Shown here: piece by piece, positions 1-8,766 of the stretch
Layout of the letters: every line of letters starts with the position of its first letter
Numbering within the stretch: position 1 is the stretch's first letter
From: Prorocentrum cordatum
Taxonomy: Eukaryota > Sar > Dinophyceae > Prorocentrales > Prorocentraceae
Direction: 5' to 3'
NCBI GenBank assembly: GCA_963575745.1
Contig: CAUYUJ010004590.1
Coordinates: 32,501-60,000 of the forward strand
Length of the DNA: 27,500 nt
Translations under genes and position numbers: made by a program
The notes under the pieces: generated by a model
The model's input: only the letters and a program-made list of their open reading frames with translations
Told to the model about the DNA's origin: nothing
Database searches by the model: none

Positions 1-110
1 GAGGAGGAGGAGCGGGAGCAGCGGGAGGGCGAGGAGGGGCATCGGACCGGCCCGGCCTCCCACGAAAGCCAGGGGCACGGCCCTGGCAGCCAGGGGGGGG
101 GGGGGGGGCG
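1..110. repeat. GGA-rich tract and a 16-base G run
   Basis: The window opens in degenerate GAGGAGG sequence, followed by an uninterrupted run of 16 G at 93-108. No open frame of note. A homopolymer this long is also a likely spot for a sequencing length error. Confidence 0.8.
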
Positions 111-661
111 AGGCCAGACGTAGCTCAGCAGCCCGGGGCGCGCTCGCCCTGCGGGCTCGCCTGAGCCAGGGGGACGGGTCAAAGATCCACAGGGGCTAGC
201 TGCAGGCGCCGTCTCAGAGGCCGGGATGCGAAGCGGCGCCGTCGAGTTCGCTAGGGAGCCTTCTTCGCGGGGGGGAGAAGATGTTGTTCTGCTTGGGCCG
301 GAGGCACTTGACCCCCTTGGCACCGGGGCGCATGAGCAGAGCGGGGAGGGAGAGGTGAGGCGTGTTTTCCCCGTTTGGACCGTCCATTGTGCTTTACCTT
401 GGCGTCGGAGTGGATCTGCGGGCTGGGAGGGGCAGGGTTGAGCTGCCAATATTTTCGCTCCGCAAGCGCGCTTTCTCTTGCACGGCGGGGCCTCCTGCGC
501 TTTCAGGGAACGCGTTGCGCGTCAAGGAGGAAGGAACGATCAACGTGTTTTTCCGTTACATCCCTGCTTAGAGCAAAGAAACTCTTACGCTATGTAAGAT
601 AATGGCCTTCACTCCAAACGTTTTCTTAAGCAGCAGTCCGCGCTTAAGAGATACGAAAATC
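111..661. other. No recognised gene; carries one copy of a dispersed ~60-bp repeat
   Basis: No open frame here looks like protein. Bases 355-415 and 850-915 share the string GACCGTCCATTGTG followed closely by CTTGGCGTCGGA, preceded in both by a CCCCG-type stretch, so they are copies of one short dispersed repeat. The second copy lies inside the open frame that carries the PPR repeats at 1184-1540. The rest of the stretch shows nothing I can name. Confidence 0.55.
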
Positions 662-1183
662 CTACGATAAAAGAAGCTCCAAGAAAACGCCCAAGGCCCA
701 ATCCAGATTCTTCGAACCGAAATCTGGAGTCCACGAACGATGCTGCTTCTTCATCCGTGTTCCGTGCAAGAGCACGCCTCTGCTGGCATCGAAGCAAATC
801 AACAGGCAGAGCGGGGGGGGGGGCGAAGTGGCGGCTGTAGGGAAGCGATGGGCTGCGCTCTCCCCGCTCAGACCGTCCATTGTGGCTTGCACTTTCCCCT
901 TGGCGTCGGAATCCAGGAGCAGCTGGCCGCCTCTGGGAGGCGACTCAGAGAGGCATGGGGCCGGATCGGGTGGGCCTCTTGGAGCCAACTGTGGCCATCT
1001 TGGTGGCATAGGGGTGTCGTGGGTCCTCTCGCAGTCTATCTTGGTCCATCTTGGTAATGTATGGGTGTCCTCTCGGATCTCATGGGCCTCGCTGGGTGCC
1101 TCTGGTGCCACCAGGGCGCGAAAAAGGAGCTGATGCATATTTACCTTTCTCTCACGCGCGGGGCCCTGCAATGTAGAAGAGAC

Positions 1184-1540
1184 AACGTCGGGCTCCAGCT
1201 TCTCCTCCCACATCTCGCTGAGCAGCGCCATGGCCTGCTGCCACTGCTCGCCCTTTTCGCACGCGCTGATCCCAGCGTTGTAAGTGATGACAGTAGGATC
1301 CAGTTTTGTCTCTCTCATTTGGCAGATCAGGTCCAAAGCCCGCTGCCACTGCTCGCCCTTCTCGCACGCGCTGATCCCAGCGTTGTAGCTGATGACGTTG
1401 AGCTCCAACTTCGCCTCCCACATCTCGCTAAGCAGCGCCAGGGCCCACTGCCACTGCTCGCCCTTCTCGCACGCGCTGATTCCAGCGATGTAGCTGACTA
1501 GGGCTGACCCGTGGACTCCGTCCACGATATCTTCCTGAAA
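1184..1540 (-). CDS. PPR protein exon with three tandem PPR motifs
   Basis: Three back-to-back 35-residue PPR motifs lie at 1394-1498, 1289-1393 and 1184-1288. They begin VSYIAGISACEKGEQWQ, ISYNAGISACEKGEQWQ and ITYNAGISACEKGEQWQ, and end LELN, LDPT and LEPD. PPR proteins are helical-repeat RNA-binding proteins, usually acting on organelle transcripts. The frame stays open from 1720 to 662 but has no ATG upstream of the motifs, so I treat this as an internal exon. Upstream of motif 1 the frame reads FQEDIVDGVHGSALV across the hairpin at 1510-1526, and a related peptide frame recurs at 5147. By the plant PPR code (residues 5 and 35) the motifs are I/N, N/T and N/D; only the last is a standard pair (uridine). 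Downstream, a fourth motif decays at CTACATTGCAGGG. This is the best preserved PPR locus in the window. Confidence 0.88.
1510..1526. repeat. Junction hairpin, type I
   Basis: CGTGGAC-TCC-GTCCACG is a perfect 7-bp stem with a 3-base loop, sitting 11 bases beyond the first PPR codon after GACTAGGGCTGACC. The same hairpin and leader recur beside other PPR loci at 5122, 8889 and 25286. It lies within the open reading frame, so it may be coding, intronic or both. Confidence 0.75.
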
Positions 1541-1687
1541 TGATTCTCGGAGGAACGGGCTCCTGGAGGGGGGGCACAGGACGTGGCCATTTATGACAGC
1601 TGGGCCGTTTGAGCTCGCGAGGCTCTGGAAGGCGAAGGCTTCGAGGTGATGGCAAGATGCCTGGAGGAGAGCGTGGATTCGACGGGG

Positions 1688-1820
1688 CGCCCGAGCGGTG
1701 CGATGGCCAAGATGGCTCAAGATGGCGTTCAGAGCGGTGAGAACGGCGAATGCTGCCCAAGATGTCGGGGGTCCGAGCGGCGCGAATGGCCAAGACGGTC
1801 CAAGATGGCTCTCAGAGGGC
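1688..1820. repeat. Two-copy direct repeat, ~83-bp period
   Basis: CCGAGCGGTGCGATGGCCAAGA at 1691 and CCGAGCGGCGCGAATGGCCA at 1773 start two direct copies, each ending in CTCAGAG or TTCAGAG. No gene is evident. The stretch 1821-2006 beyond it holds nothing recognisable. Confidence 0.6.
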
Positions 1821-2006
1821 CTACGAGGGCCACTATCGCTTACTGTAGGCTCGCTCTGGGCGCCAAAGGGCCCTGCGGATCATTTTTCTAAGAAAAAGTG
1901 CTTGCAGACCCCTTTGGGGGCCACTTGACATGGCATGGTGACGTTTTCGTGTCGTGACGGCTCATGTGGGTTGCATGCGCGGCTGACAGCTGGGCCGTTT
2001 GAGCCC

Positions 2007-3115
2007 GCGTCGGTGGTCTTGGAGCGGTCTTGGGGACCTCTTGGCCCGTCTTGGAGCGCAGGGACGGCGAAAAGGGCAGAATGCGAAAATCATAGAAAAA
2101 CACAATGGAAATCGACGATTTCTCCCGCTCGGGGCCCTGCTGGGAAGCCTCTTGGGAGGCCTCTTGGGGCATTTTGGCCGCCTCTGGGGCCGTCTTGGCC
2201 CAATCTTCGGCGTCTTGGGCCCATCTTGGGGCGTGGGGCGTCCCGGGGCTCTCTGGGGCCGTCTTGGGCTGTCTTGGGGCGTCTTGGGACCGTCTGAAGG
2301 CCCTCTTGGCCCGTCTTCAGGCCCTCTTGCGGGCCTCGTCGGTGGTCTTGGAGCGGTCTCGGGGACCTCTTGGCCCGTCTTGGAGCGCAGGGACGGCGAA
2401 AAGGGGAGAATGCGAAAAACATCGAAAAATACAATGGAAATCTACGATTTCTCCCGCTCGGGGCCCTGCTGGGAAGCCTCTTGGGAGGCCTCTTGGGGCA
2501 TTTTGGCCGCCTCTGGGGCCGTCTTGGCCCAATCTTCGGCGTCTTGGGCCCATCTTGGGGCGTCCCGGAGCCCTCTGGGGCCGTCTTGGGGGCCTCTTGG
2601 GGCCCTCTTGGCGCGTCTTGGGCCCATCTTGGGGCGTCCCGGGGCCCTCTGAAGCCGTCTTGGGGGGCCGTCTTGGGCTGTCTTGGGGCGTCTTGGGACC
2701 GTCTGAAGGCCCTCTTGGCCCGTCTTCAGGCCCTCTTGCGGGCCTCGTCGGTGGTCTTGCAGCGGTCTTGGGGACCTCTTGGGCCGTCTTGGAGCGCAGG
2801 GACGGCGAGAAGGGGAGAATGCGAAAAACATAGAAAAACACCATGGAAAGCGGCGATTTCTCCTGCTCGGAGCCCTGCTGGGAAGCCTCTTGGGAGGCCT
2901 CTTGGGGCATTTTGGCCGCCTCTGGGGCCGACTTGGCCCAAGCTTCGGCGTCTTGGGCCCATCTTGGGGCGTCCCGGAGCCTTCTGGGGCCGTCTTGGGG
3001 GCCTCTGGAGGCCCTCTTGGCGCGTCTTGGGCCCATCTTGGGGCGTCCCGGGGCCGTCTTGGGGGCGTCTTGGGGGCCTCTTGGGGCCCTCTTGGCGTGT
3101 CTTGGGCCTGCTACA
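2007..3115 (+). repeat. Three tandem cassettes: A-rich core plus CTTGG array
   Basis: Three head-to-tail units start with CGGTGGTCTTGGAGCGG-like sequence at 2011, 2340 and 2749 (spacings 329 and 409). Each holds an A-rich core (GGACGGCGAAAAGGG, then ATTTCTCCYGCTCGG) at about 2055, 2392 and 2802, then a degenerate array of CCGTCTTGGGG/CCTCTTGGGG words. The length difference comes from an extra ~75 bp of array in unit 2. All six frames stay mostly open here because the array is low-complexity: + frames read LGPSWG-like and minus frames PRRPQDGPK-like peptides. I do not regard these as genes. Confidence 0.85.
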
Positions 3116-3130
3116 CTTTTTGGTCCGAAT

Positions 3131-3170
3131 CGCCCTTCTCGCACGCGCGGGTCCCTGCATTGTAGTATAG
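3131..3170 (-). pseudogene. Truncated PPR exon stump
   Basis: The minus strand reads SLYYNAGTRACEKGDSD, the first ~14 residues of the PPR motif, then breaks into CTTGG array. The upstream side joins the conserved CTAG junction and a hairpin. About 20 residues of the motif are missing, so this cannot fold as a PPR. The break falls just after GCGTGCGAGAAGGGC, the place where decayed motifs break off at other loci. Confidence 0.75.
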
Positions 3171-3182
3171 ACTAGTGTGAAC

Positions 3183-3199
3183 CCGTGGAAAATCCACGG
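3183..3199. repeat. Junction hairpin, type II
   Basis: CCGTGGA-AAA-TCCACGG, a perfect 7-bp stem with a 3-base loop, preceded by ACTAGTGTGAAC. The leader differs from type I (GGGCTGAC) and matches that at 6591, where the downstream sequence is also shared. Confidence 0.72.
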
Positions 3200-3265
3200 C
3201 CTGCAGATCCAGGCGTTGGTCCCGAACGCGCACGTGTCGGAAGTGCTGGAAGCGTCAAAAGTAAT

Positions 3266-3312
3266 GTGTTTTTGCTAATCGCGCGAGGCCTGGGCGCGAT
3301 TAGCAGAAACAC
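3266..3312. repeat. Strong stem-loop, 19-bp stem
   Basis: GTGTTTTTGCTAATCGCGC (3266-3284) pairs with 3294-3312 with one mismatch across a 9-base loop. A direct copy of the region lies at 3847-3900, where the right arm has decayed and only ATCGCGC/GCGCGAT still pairs. The longer shared block starts CTGGAAGCGT at 3246 and 3842. Confidence 0.75.
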
Positions 3313-3377
3313 GTAGGTTGTCAGACACAATCAGAGTAAGGGGGCCCGAACGATCTTACAGAGTCCCTGTGCGCGAG

Positions 3378-3900
3378 AAGTTCGATGTGGGGGGTGGACG
3401 CGTGGGGGCCAGAGTTGGGCGTTACGTTGGGGGGCCTCGTTTGAGGGCCACGTTGGGGGGTCTCGTCAGGGGGTCATGATTGGGGGCAACGTTCGCGGCC
3501 CTGCCGGGAGCCATGTTTGGGGGCCGCGTGCGGGGTTCGGGGGCACATGTGACGGTCGCGTTTGAGGGTGCGGGGTTCGGGGGCAGATGTGACGGTCACG
3601 TTTGAAGGCAATGGTTGGGGGCTGTGTGTCTTGGGGCCACGTTTGGGGGCGCCTGGGGGCTACGCGTGGGGTTGACGTTCGGGGGCCACGCTTACTGGGG
3701 CGGTAGGGGCGACCTTCGGAGGCTTTGTGTGGGGGCCGCCTTTGGGGGTCCCGTTTGGAGGCCACGCGTGGGGCCGACGTGGAAGGGGCCACGTCCAGGG
3801 GCGATCCCAGAAAGCAGTCGGGGAGCCCCGGGGGCACTGACCTGGAAGCGTGAAAAGGAATGGGTTCTTGCTAATCGCGCTGGGACTGTGCGCGATCACC
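3378..3900 (+). repeat. TTGGGGGCCACG-rich block with a segmental duplicate
   Basis: Irregular repeats of GTTTGGGGGCCACG fill this stretch. Bases 3589-3775 are a near copy of 6712-6893 (shared strings GTGACGGTCACGTTTGA, GGCAATGGTTGGGGGCTGTG and GGCGGTAGGGGCGACCTTCG). A short internal duplicate (ATGTGACGGTCRCGTTTGA) sits at 3546 and 3590. From 3842 it includes the decayed copy of the 3266 stem-loop. Confidence 0.7.
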
Positions 3901-4233
3901 CCAAACTCAAGGCATGGTCCACGGGGCCCTCGAGGCACGTCTCTGGGGCATTTCGAGGCCGTCGTGGGGCTCTGGCCGGATCGGCTTCGGCTCTCTTGGA
4001 CGTCTTTAGGGCCGTCCTGGAGCGATGTGGGGGTCCGGGAGCCGTCGGGGAGCGCTCCAGGGGCGTCCTGGGGGCGTCGGGGAGCGGCTCAGAGCTCTGG
4101 CAGGTCGAAGCCAGCAGAACCGAGAGAGCAGCGGTGAGGCCCCCGATACAGCCAAGGGTGCGGGTACTGGTATACGTAGGGTCCCCGAACCGGCTGTAGT
4201 GGCCTGCGGGCAATCTCGCCGAGGGCCTGGGTA
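3901..4233. other. No recognised gene
   Basis: GC-rich sequence without a recognisable protein or repeat beyond scattered CTTGG words. Open frames exist on both strands but have no conserved features. Confidence 0.5.
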
Positions 4234-5050
4234 ATGGGTAAGAGATCTCGTGGATGTTGGTTAGGATCTCGTGGTTGGCCTCTCGGGAGCCTCTGGGAGA
4301 CAGTTTGGGGGCTTCTTGGTAGCAGTTTGGGGGCGTCTTGGGGCCTCTTGGGCCTTCTTTTGGGGCCTCTTGGGGGCCTTTTGGGGCGCTTGGCGGCCTC
4401 TGGGGGGCCTCTTAGAGCCTCTGTGGGGCGTCCTGGGGCCTCCTGGGGATGTCTCGGGAGCGTCCCGGCGTTTCTTTGGGGCGTCTTGGGGCTTCCTGGG
4501 GGCCTCTAGGGGTGGAAGCCTCAATTTTTCGGTTCCGGGTCCCTGTCTTGGGCCTCTCTTGGAGCCTTCTTGGGGCCTTCTTGGGCCCTCTTGGGCGACT
4601 CCTGGGCCGTCTTGGGGGCCCTCTTGGGCCGTCTTGGGGCCGTCTTGAAGGCCTCTTGGGCCGTCTTGGAACTGTCTTGGGGGCCTCCTGGGCGGTCTTG
4701 GAGCGTCGGAAAGCCGAAAAAGCGAGAAGGCCAGAAACATCGAAAAAAACAGTGAAAATCAGTGAAAATCAAAGATGTTGGCTTCTGCGGCCACTCTTGG
4801 AGGTACACTTCGAGCGCTCTGGGGGCCTCGTGGAGGCGTCTCGGGCCGTCTTGAAGGCGTCTTGAAGCCATCTTAAGCGTCTCGGATACACTCTTGGACC
4901 GTCTTGGGCCGTCTTCGGGACATCCTGAGGCCGTCTTGGGGCGATCTGGGAATCCTGGATCAGTCCGCGAGCGGTCCGGGGGCCTCCCGGGCCCGTCGGG
5001 CAGCGGCCCGGAGGTTTTCCGGGCGGCCCGCGAGCTCTCTGGGCGGCCTG
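4234..5050 (+). repeat. CTTGG array with A-rich core
   Basis: CCTCTTGGGGCC words from about 4280 to 4700, then an A-rich core at 4705-4785 (AAAAGCGAGAAGGCCAGAAACATCG, related to the core at 2392), then more array to the PPR stump at 5054. Core-to-PPR distance is about 350 bp, close to that at other loci. Confidence 0.75.
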
Positions 5051-5053
5051 GGG

Positions 5054-5147
5054 CGCTGCCACTGCTTGTACTTCTCGCGCGCGCTTCGCCCGGAATTGTA
5101 GTACAGACTAGGGCTGACCCATGGACCTCGTCCACGACATCTCTCTG
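5054..5147 (-). pseudogene. Truncated PPR exon with conserved upstream peptide
   Basis: The minus strand reads SLYYNSGRSAREKYKQWQR, the first half of the PPR motif, then breaks into array. Upstream, FQRDVVDEVHGSALV aligns to FQEDIVDGVHGSALV of the 1184-1540 locus, but two extra bases between them put the halves in different frames. The upstream match includes silent and conservative codon changes (CAC/CAT, ATC/GTC), which suggests past protein-level constraint. Key A-helix residues are altered (ACEKG to AREKY). Non-functional as it stands. Confidence 0.7.
5122..5134. repeat. Junction hairpin, type I, decayed
   Basis: TGGAC-CTC-GTCCA, a 5-bp perfect core. The next outer pair is mismatched (A opposite C), but the C-G pair beyond is kept. 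Preceded by GACTAGGGCTGACCC exactly as at 1510. Confidence 0.65.
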
Positions 5148-5689
5148 GAACGGTTTTCGGAGGAAGGGCGGAGATTGTGCCGAAAACCAAAAAAAGCACG
5201 TCGGCGGCTGGGGCGGCGGCAGCGAGACCGCGACTTCGTGTCCGAGCTCTAGCAGCGCTCCAGCAGCTTGGCCGTCGCGGGGCAGCCGTCGTCGCCGTCA
5301 TCGTCGGCGCCGTTGTCGTCGCCGCCGCGAGGCCGCCGTCGTACCCGTCGTAGTCGGCGTCGTGGTGGTGGCGGTGGTCGTCACATCGTTTGGAACGTCG
5401 GCCCAAAACGGCAGAAGACGGTCCAAGATCGCGTCAGACGCCTTCCAAATAGCCCCATACAGCATGTGGGACGTGTGCCCCAAACGGCCCCAGACGGCCC
5501 AAGATCGCGTCAGACGCCTCCAAAATGGCCCCATGCTCGCCCAAGAGGCACACGAGAGGGCTCAAGAGCGAAACACGCATGGCCCCAAGAGGCCGCTGAG
5601 AGGGCTGCAGGCCGACAAGAAGGGCGAGGGATTTTGGGCCAAATCTGGCAGGGAGCGCCAAACACGCGTCAAGAGGGCCGAGGATCTCC
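5148..5689. repeat. CGTCGCCGCC module and a 76-bp direct repeat
   Basis: Module B, 5310-5385, contains CGTCGCCGCCGCGAGGCCGC and then GTCGTACCCGTCGTAGTC, and recurs at 8767-8845 on the other side of the duplicated block 8051-8760. Further on, CCAAGATCGCGTCAGACGCC occurs at 5423 and 5499 as a two-copy direct repeat of 76-bp period. No gene recognised. Confidence 0.65.
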
Positions 5690-6440
5690 ATGGTGCGCAA
5701 GGAGCCGTTTTGGAACCATCTTCGGGCCGTCTTAGGCCGTCTTTGGCTGCTGTTGGGGCTGTCTTTGGTGCTTCTTGGGCCGTCATCTTGGGGCCTCTGG
5801 GGATCGTTGAGGAGCCTCTCAACGCTTCTTTTCGGCCTCCTGGAAGCCTCCTGCCCATGGGTCGATCTTGGGCTATCTCGGGTGCCTCTTGGGCCGTGTT
5901 GAGGCCTCCGGGGCCGTTTGGGGGTTGTCTGGGGCCGTCTCGGGCGTCTCTGGAGTAATCAAGGGACCGTCTGGGTGTCGTCTTGGGCCGTCCTGGGCCG
6001 CTCTTGAGGTTGTCTTGGGTACCCCGTGGGCCGCCAGGCGCGCCTCAGGAGCCGTCCTGGGGCCATCTTAGGACCCTGTATGGCCGTCTTGGACGCTACG
6101 AAGAGGACAAGCCCCGAAACTGCTAAAATGCACGTTTTCCCAGGAAGGAATGGGGCGATTTTTCGGTGTTCGGGCTCTCTTGGGGCTCGTCGTGGAGCCC
6201 ACTTGGAGCGTTTTGGAAGCCTCTTTGGCCGTCTGGAAAGTGTCTGAGGCGTTGTCGAGCGCCCTGGGCGCGTCTCGGAGACCCTCTTGGACCGTTTTCG
6301 GCTGTCTGGGGGCCCTCTTGGGGGCCTCCTGGTGCGTCTCGGAACGCTCTTGGGCCATCTTGGAAGCGCACCGAGGCCTGCTGGGGCTCGCAGGGGCCGC
6401 CGGAGGGGGCCGGTCCGCTGCCACCGATCGGCCCATCCGC
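5690..6440 (+). repeat. Segmental duplicate A1 (CTTGG array plus core)
   Basis: Aligns end to end with 8051-8760 by eye, with scattered substitutions and few indels. Shared strings include GCGCTTCTTTTCGGCCTCCT (start of string varies by one base), CCAGGCGCGCCTCAGGAGCC and GGATTTTTCGGTGTTCGGGC-like sequence. The A-rich core is at 6095-6170 (CTAAAATGCACGTTTTCCCA). A PPR locus follows at 6474. Confidence 0.85.
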
Positions 6441-6473
6441 AAGCGCTGGGGCAGCCATTTTAGGAGAGATGAT

Positions 6474-6578
6474 ACTGGGCTCCAGCTTCGCCACACACAT
6501 TTCGCTGAGCAGTGACAAAGCCCGCTGCCACTGCTTACCCTTCTCGCACGCGCTGATCCCAGCGTTGTAGGAGATATG
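6474..6578 (-). CDS. Single PPR motif exon
   Basis: A complete 35-residue motif, ISYNAGISACEKGKQWQRAL through MCVAKLEPS, intact in frame. Residues 5/35 are N/S, not a well-defined base pair in the plant code. The motif shares MCVAKLEP and the CGCCACACACAT codons with the 25172 copy, its closest relative here. No start codon is evident; the conserved flanks suggest an exon or exon copy. After the motif the frame reads IISPKMAAPALADG, without a second motif. Confidence 0.82.
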
Positions 6579-6590
6579 ACTCGTGTGAAC

Positions 6591-6609
6591 CCGTGGATGA
6601 AATACACGG
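6591..6609. repeat. Junction hairpin, type II, decayed
   Basis: CCGTG and CACGG arms around a 9-base centre, preceded by ACTCGTGTGAAC, matching the leader at 3170-3182. Confidence 0.6.
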
Positions 6610-6711
6610 CGTGCTGAGCCTGGGACTCGCAAACCGTAATTAGGTGACCAGCTCGTCGAAGTTGAACAGCTCGGGCGTCCCTGGGGCTGTAGGGGCGACC
6701 TTCGGAGGCAC

Positions 6712-6893
6712 ATGTGACGGTCACGTTTGAGGGCAATGGTTGGGGGCTGTGTGTGGGGGCCACGTTTGGGGGCGCCTCGAGGCTACGCGTGGGGGTGACT
6801 TTCGGGGGCCACGCTCACTGGGGCGGTAGGGGCGACCTTCGGAGGCTTTGTGTGTGGGGGTCGCCTTCGGGGGTACCGTTTGGGGGCCATACC
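6712..6893 (+). repeat. Duplicate of 3589-3775
   Basis: Near copy of the TTGGGGGCCACG block. Both copies lie a few hundred bases beyond a type II hairpin, so the duplicated unit probably includes the PPR junction, with a ~285-bp length difference between hairpin and block. Confidence 0.75.
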
Positions 6894-6965
6894 GCTGAGC
6901 TGCGGGGGCGCCAGGTAGCACTGCTCGCCTGTCTGGGAGCCCCCAACGAGCCCCCAAGGACACCG

Positions 6966-6980
6966 ACGACGGCGGCGGCA

Positions 6981-7033
<53 letters not shown>
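6966..7033. repeat. (CGA)n/(GAC)n microsatellite
   Basis: GGCGGCAGCGGCGG followed by about 14 GAC/CGA triplets, ending GACGGCGGCGG. Confidence 0.9.
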
Positions 7034-7039
<6 letters not shown>

Positions 7040-7059
7040 CACGGGCTGCAAGGCCAGGC

Positions 7060-7301
7060 TGGCCCGATTCAGGGCCACCCGCCCGCCGGCCCAGAGTCCT
7101 GTAGGCCTGCCCCTGGCTCCCAGGGCCACGCGCGCCTCTGGAACCAGCCAGCCGATTTTGGGCCCCCGACCCGCCGGCCTAGAATCGGCGGGGCCGATTC
7201 TGGGCCGCCACGCCGCCGGCCCAGAATCCGCCCCGGGGCCGCCGCGCGCGTTTCCGGGGTCGGCCAGGACAATTCTGGGCCGCAGGCCCGCCAGCCCGGG
7301 G

Positions 7302-7339
<38 letters not shown>

Positions 7340-7764
7340 CATACATACATACATACATACATACATACATACATACATACATACATACATACATACATAC
7401 ATACATACATACATACATACATACATACATTTCTGGGCCACCAGCCCGCCAACCCAGTCGGCGGGACCGATTCTGGGCCACCGTGCCGCCAGCCCACAAT
7501 CATGCCCAGCGCGCCCTGGGCGGTCGCGCGCGCTTCTGGGGTCGGCCGGGGCGATGCTGGGCCACCAGCCTTCCGGCCCAGAATCAGTCGGCCGATTCCG
7601 AGCCGCCGCGCCGCCAGCCCAGAATCCCGCCCGGCGCGTCGCAGGACAGCGCCGGCGCCTCCAAGGCGGCCCTATAGCCGATTCTGGGCCACCGGCCCGC
7701 CAGCCCAGCCAGAAGCGGCTAGGTTCGATTCTGGGCCACTGGCCCGCCGGCCCGGAATCAGCTC
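7060..7764. repeat. Array of GATTCTGGGCC...GGCCCAGAATC palindromes
   Basis: About ten imperfect copies of GATTCTGGGCCACC followed by CGCCAGCCCAGAATC, so each unit is nearly self-complementary. Clear copies start near 7197, 7467, 7555, 7680 and 7728. A long microsatellite (7304-7430) splits the array. No gene inferred. Confidence 0.75.
7304..7430. repeat. (TA)n then (CATA)n microsatellite
   Basis: About 28 bp of alternating TA followed by about 97 bp of CATA. Open frames through it ([16 protein letters not shown]) are artefacts of the repeat. Confidence 0.95.
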
Positions 7765-8029
7765 CCTGACTCCGGATCCGCCCTACTTTGGTTTTCTTCC
7801 CAACTTACAATTGCGGCGGAAATCCACCTATAAGAAGCCGAAAACGTAGGGCGGACATTTCTGCACCCAACATGAAATAGGGCGGAAATCCACAGAAGTA
7901 GGGCGGAAACAGCAACAGAAAAGTAGGGCGGAAATTGGCATCAGTGGGGCTTGAAAAGTAAGGCGGAAATTCCAAGCCCTATTTACGAATTTCCCCAAAG
8001 TAGGGCGGAAGGGCGGATCCGGAGTCAGG
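7765..8029. mobile_element. Inverted-repeat element with internal GTAGGGCGGAAA array
   Basis: CCTGACTCCGGATCCGCCCT at 7765-7784 is matched by its exact reverse complement at 8010-8029. Inward, the left end continues ACTTTGG; the right end has eight extra bases, then CCAAAGT. Inside, (A)GTAGGGCGGAAA recurs at about 7846, 7877, 7899, 7923, 7959 and 8000. No clear target-site duplication and no transposase, so a non-autonomous element is inferred. The sequence just outside the right end (GGACTAGGTTTTGGGACTGG, then CCCATGG) resembles the CTAG junction beside the PPR loci. Confidence 0.7.
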
Positions 8030-8044
8030 ACTAGGTTTTGGGAC

Positions 8045-8766
8045 TGGCCCATGGTGCGCTTGGAGACATTTTGGGACCGCCTTCGGGCCGTCTCAGGCTG
8101 CTGTTGGGGCTGTCTTCGGTGCTTCTTGGGCTGTCATCTTGGGGCCTCGGGGGCTCGTTTACGAGCGTCTCAGCGCTTCTTTTCGGCCTCCTGGAAGCCT
8201 CCTGGGTCGCATTTGGGCTGTCTCGGGTGCCTCTTGGGCCGTGTTGAGGCTCTCCGGGGCCGTTTGGGGGTTGTCTGGGGCCGTCTCGGGCGTCTCTGGA
8301 GCAATCTGGGGACCGTCTGGGGGTCGTCTTGGGCCGTCCTGGGCCGCTCTTGAGGCTGTCTTGGATGCCCCGTGGGTCGCCAGGCGCGCCTCAGGAGCCG
8401 TCCTGGGGCCATCTTGGGACCCTGTATGGCAGTCTTGGGCGGTATGAAAAGGGCAAGCCCAGGAACTGCCAAAATGTACGCTTTCCCGCGGGAATGGGGG
8501 GATTTTTCGGTGTTCGGGCTCTTTTGGGGCTCGTCGTGGAGCCCACTTGGAGCGTTTTGGGAGCTTCTTAGGCCGTCTGGAAGCCGTCTGAGGCGTTGTC
8601 GGGGCCGTCTGGGGGTTGTCTGAGGCGTTGTCGAGCGCTCCGGACGCGTCTCGGAGACCCTCTTGGACCGTCTTCGGCCGTCTGGGGGCCCTCATTGGGG
8701 GCTTCCAGGGGCGTCTCGGAACGCTCTTGGGCCATCTTGGAAGCGCGCCGAGGCCTGGCAGGGGCC
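8045..8766 (+). repeat. Segmental duplicate A2 (CTTGG array plus core)
   Basis: Second copy of the 5690-6410 block; the A-rich core is at 8440-8515. It has an extra GTCTGGGGGTTGTCTGAGGC insertion near 8604. The copy is followed by module B and a hairpin but no PPR. Confidence 0.85.

Noticed and set aside
1700-1721. Possible relic of the dinoflagellate spliced leader (GCCA...TGGCTCAAG)
   Set aside because: An ungapped comparison gives about 16 of 22 matches, but the match lies inside a local direct repeat of GGCCAAGATGG words, on the strand opposite to the PPR frame, with no gene downstream.
2007-3170. Long open frames rich in PRRPQDGPK or LGPSWG, resembling collagen-like or structural proteins
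   Set aside because: They are open in several frames of both strands at once because the CTTGG array has few stop words; no start, splice or conserved domain supports them.
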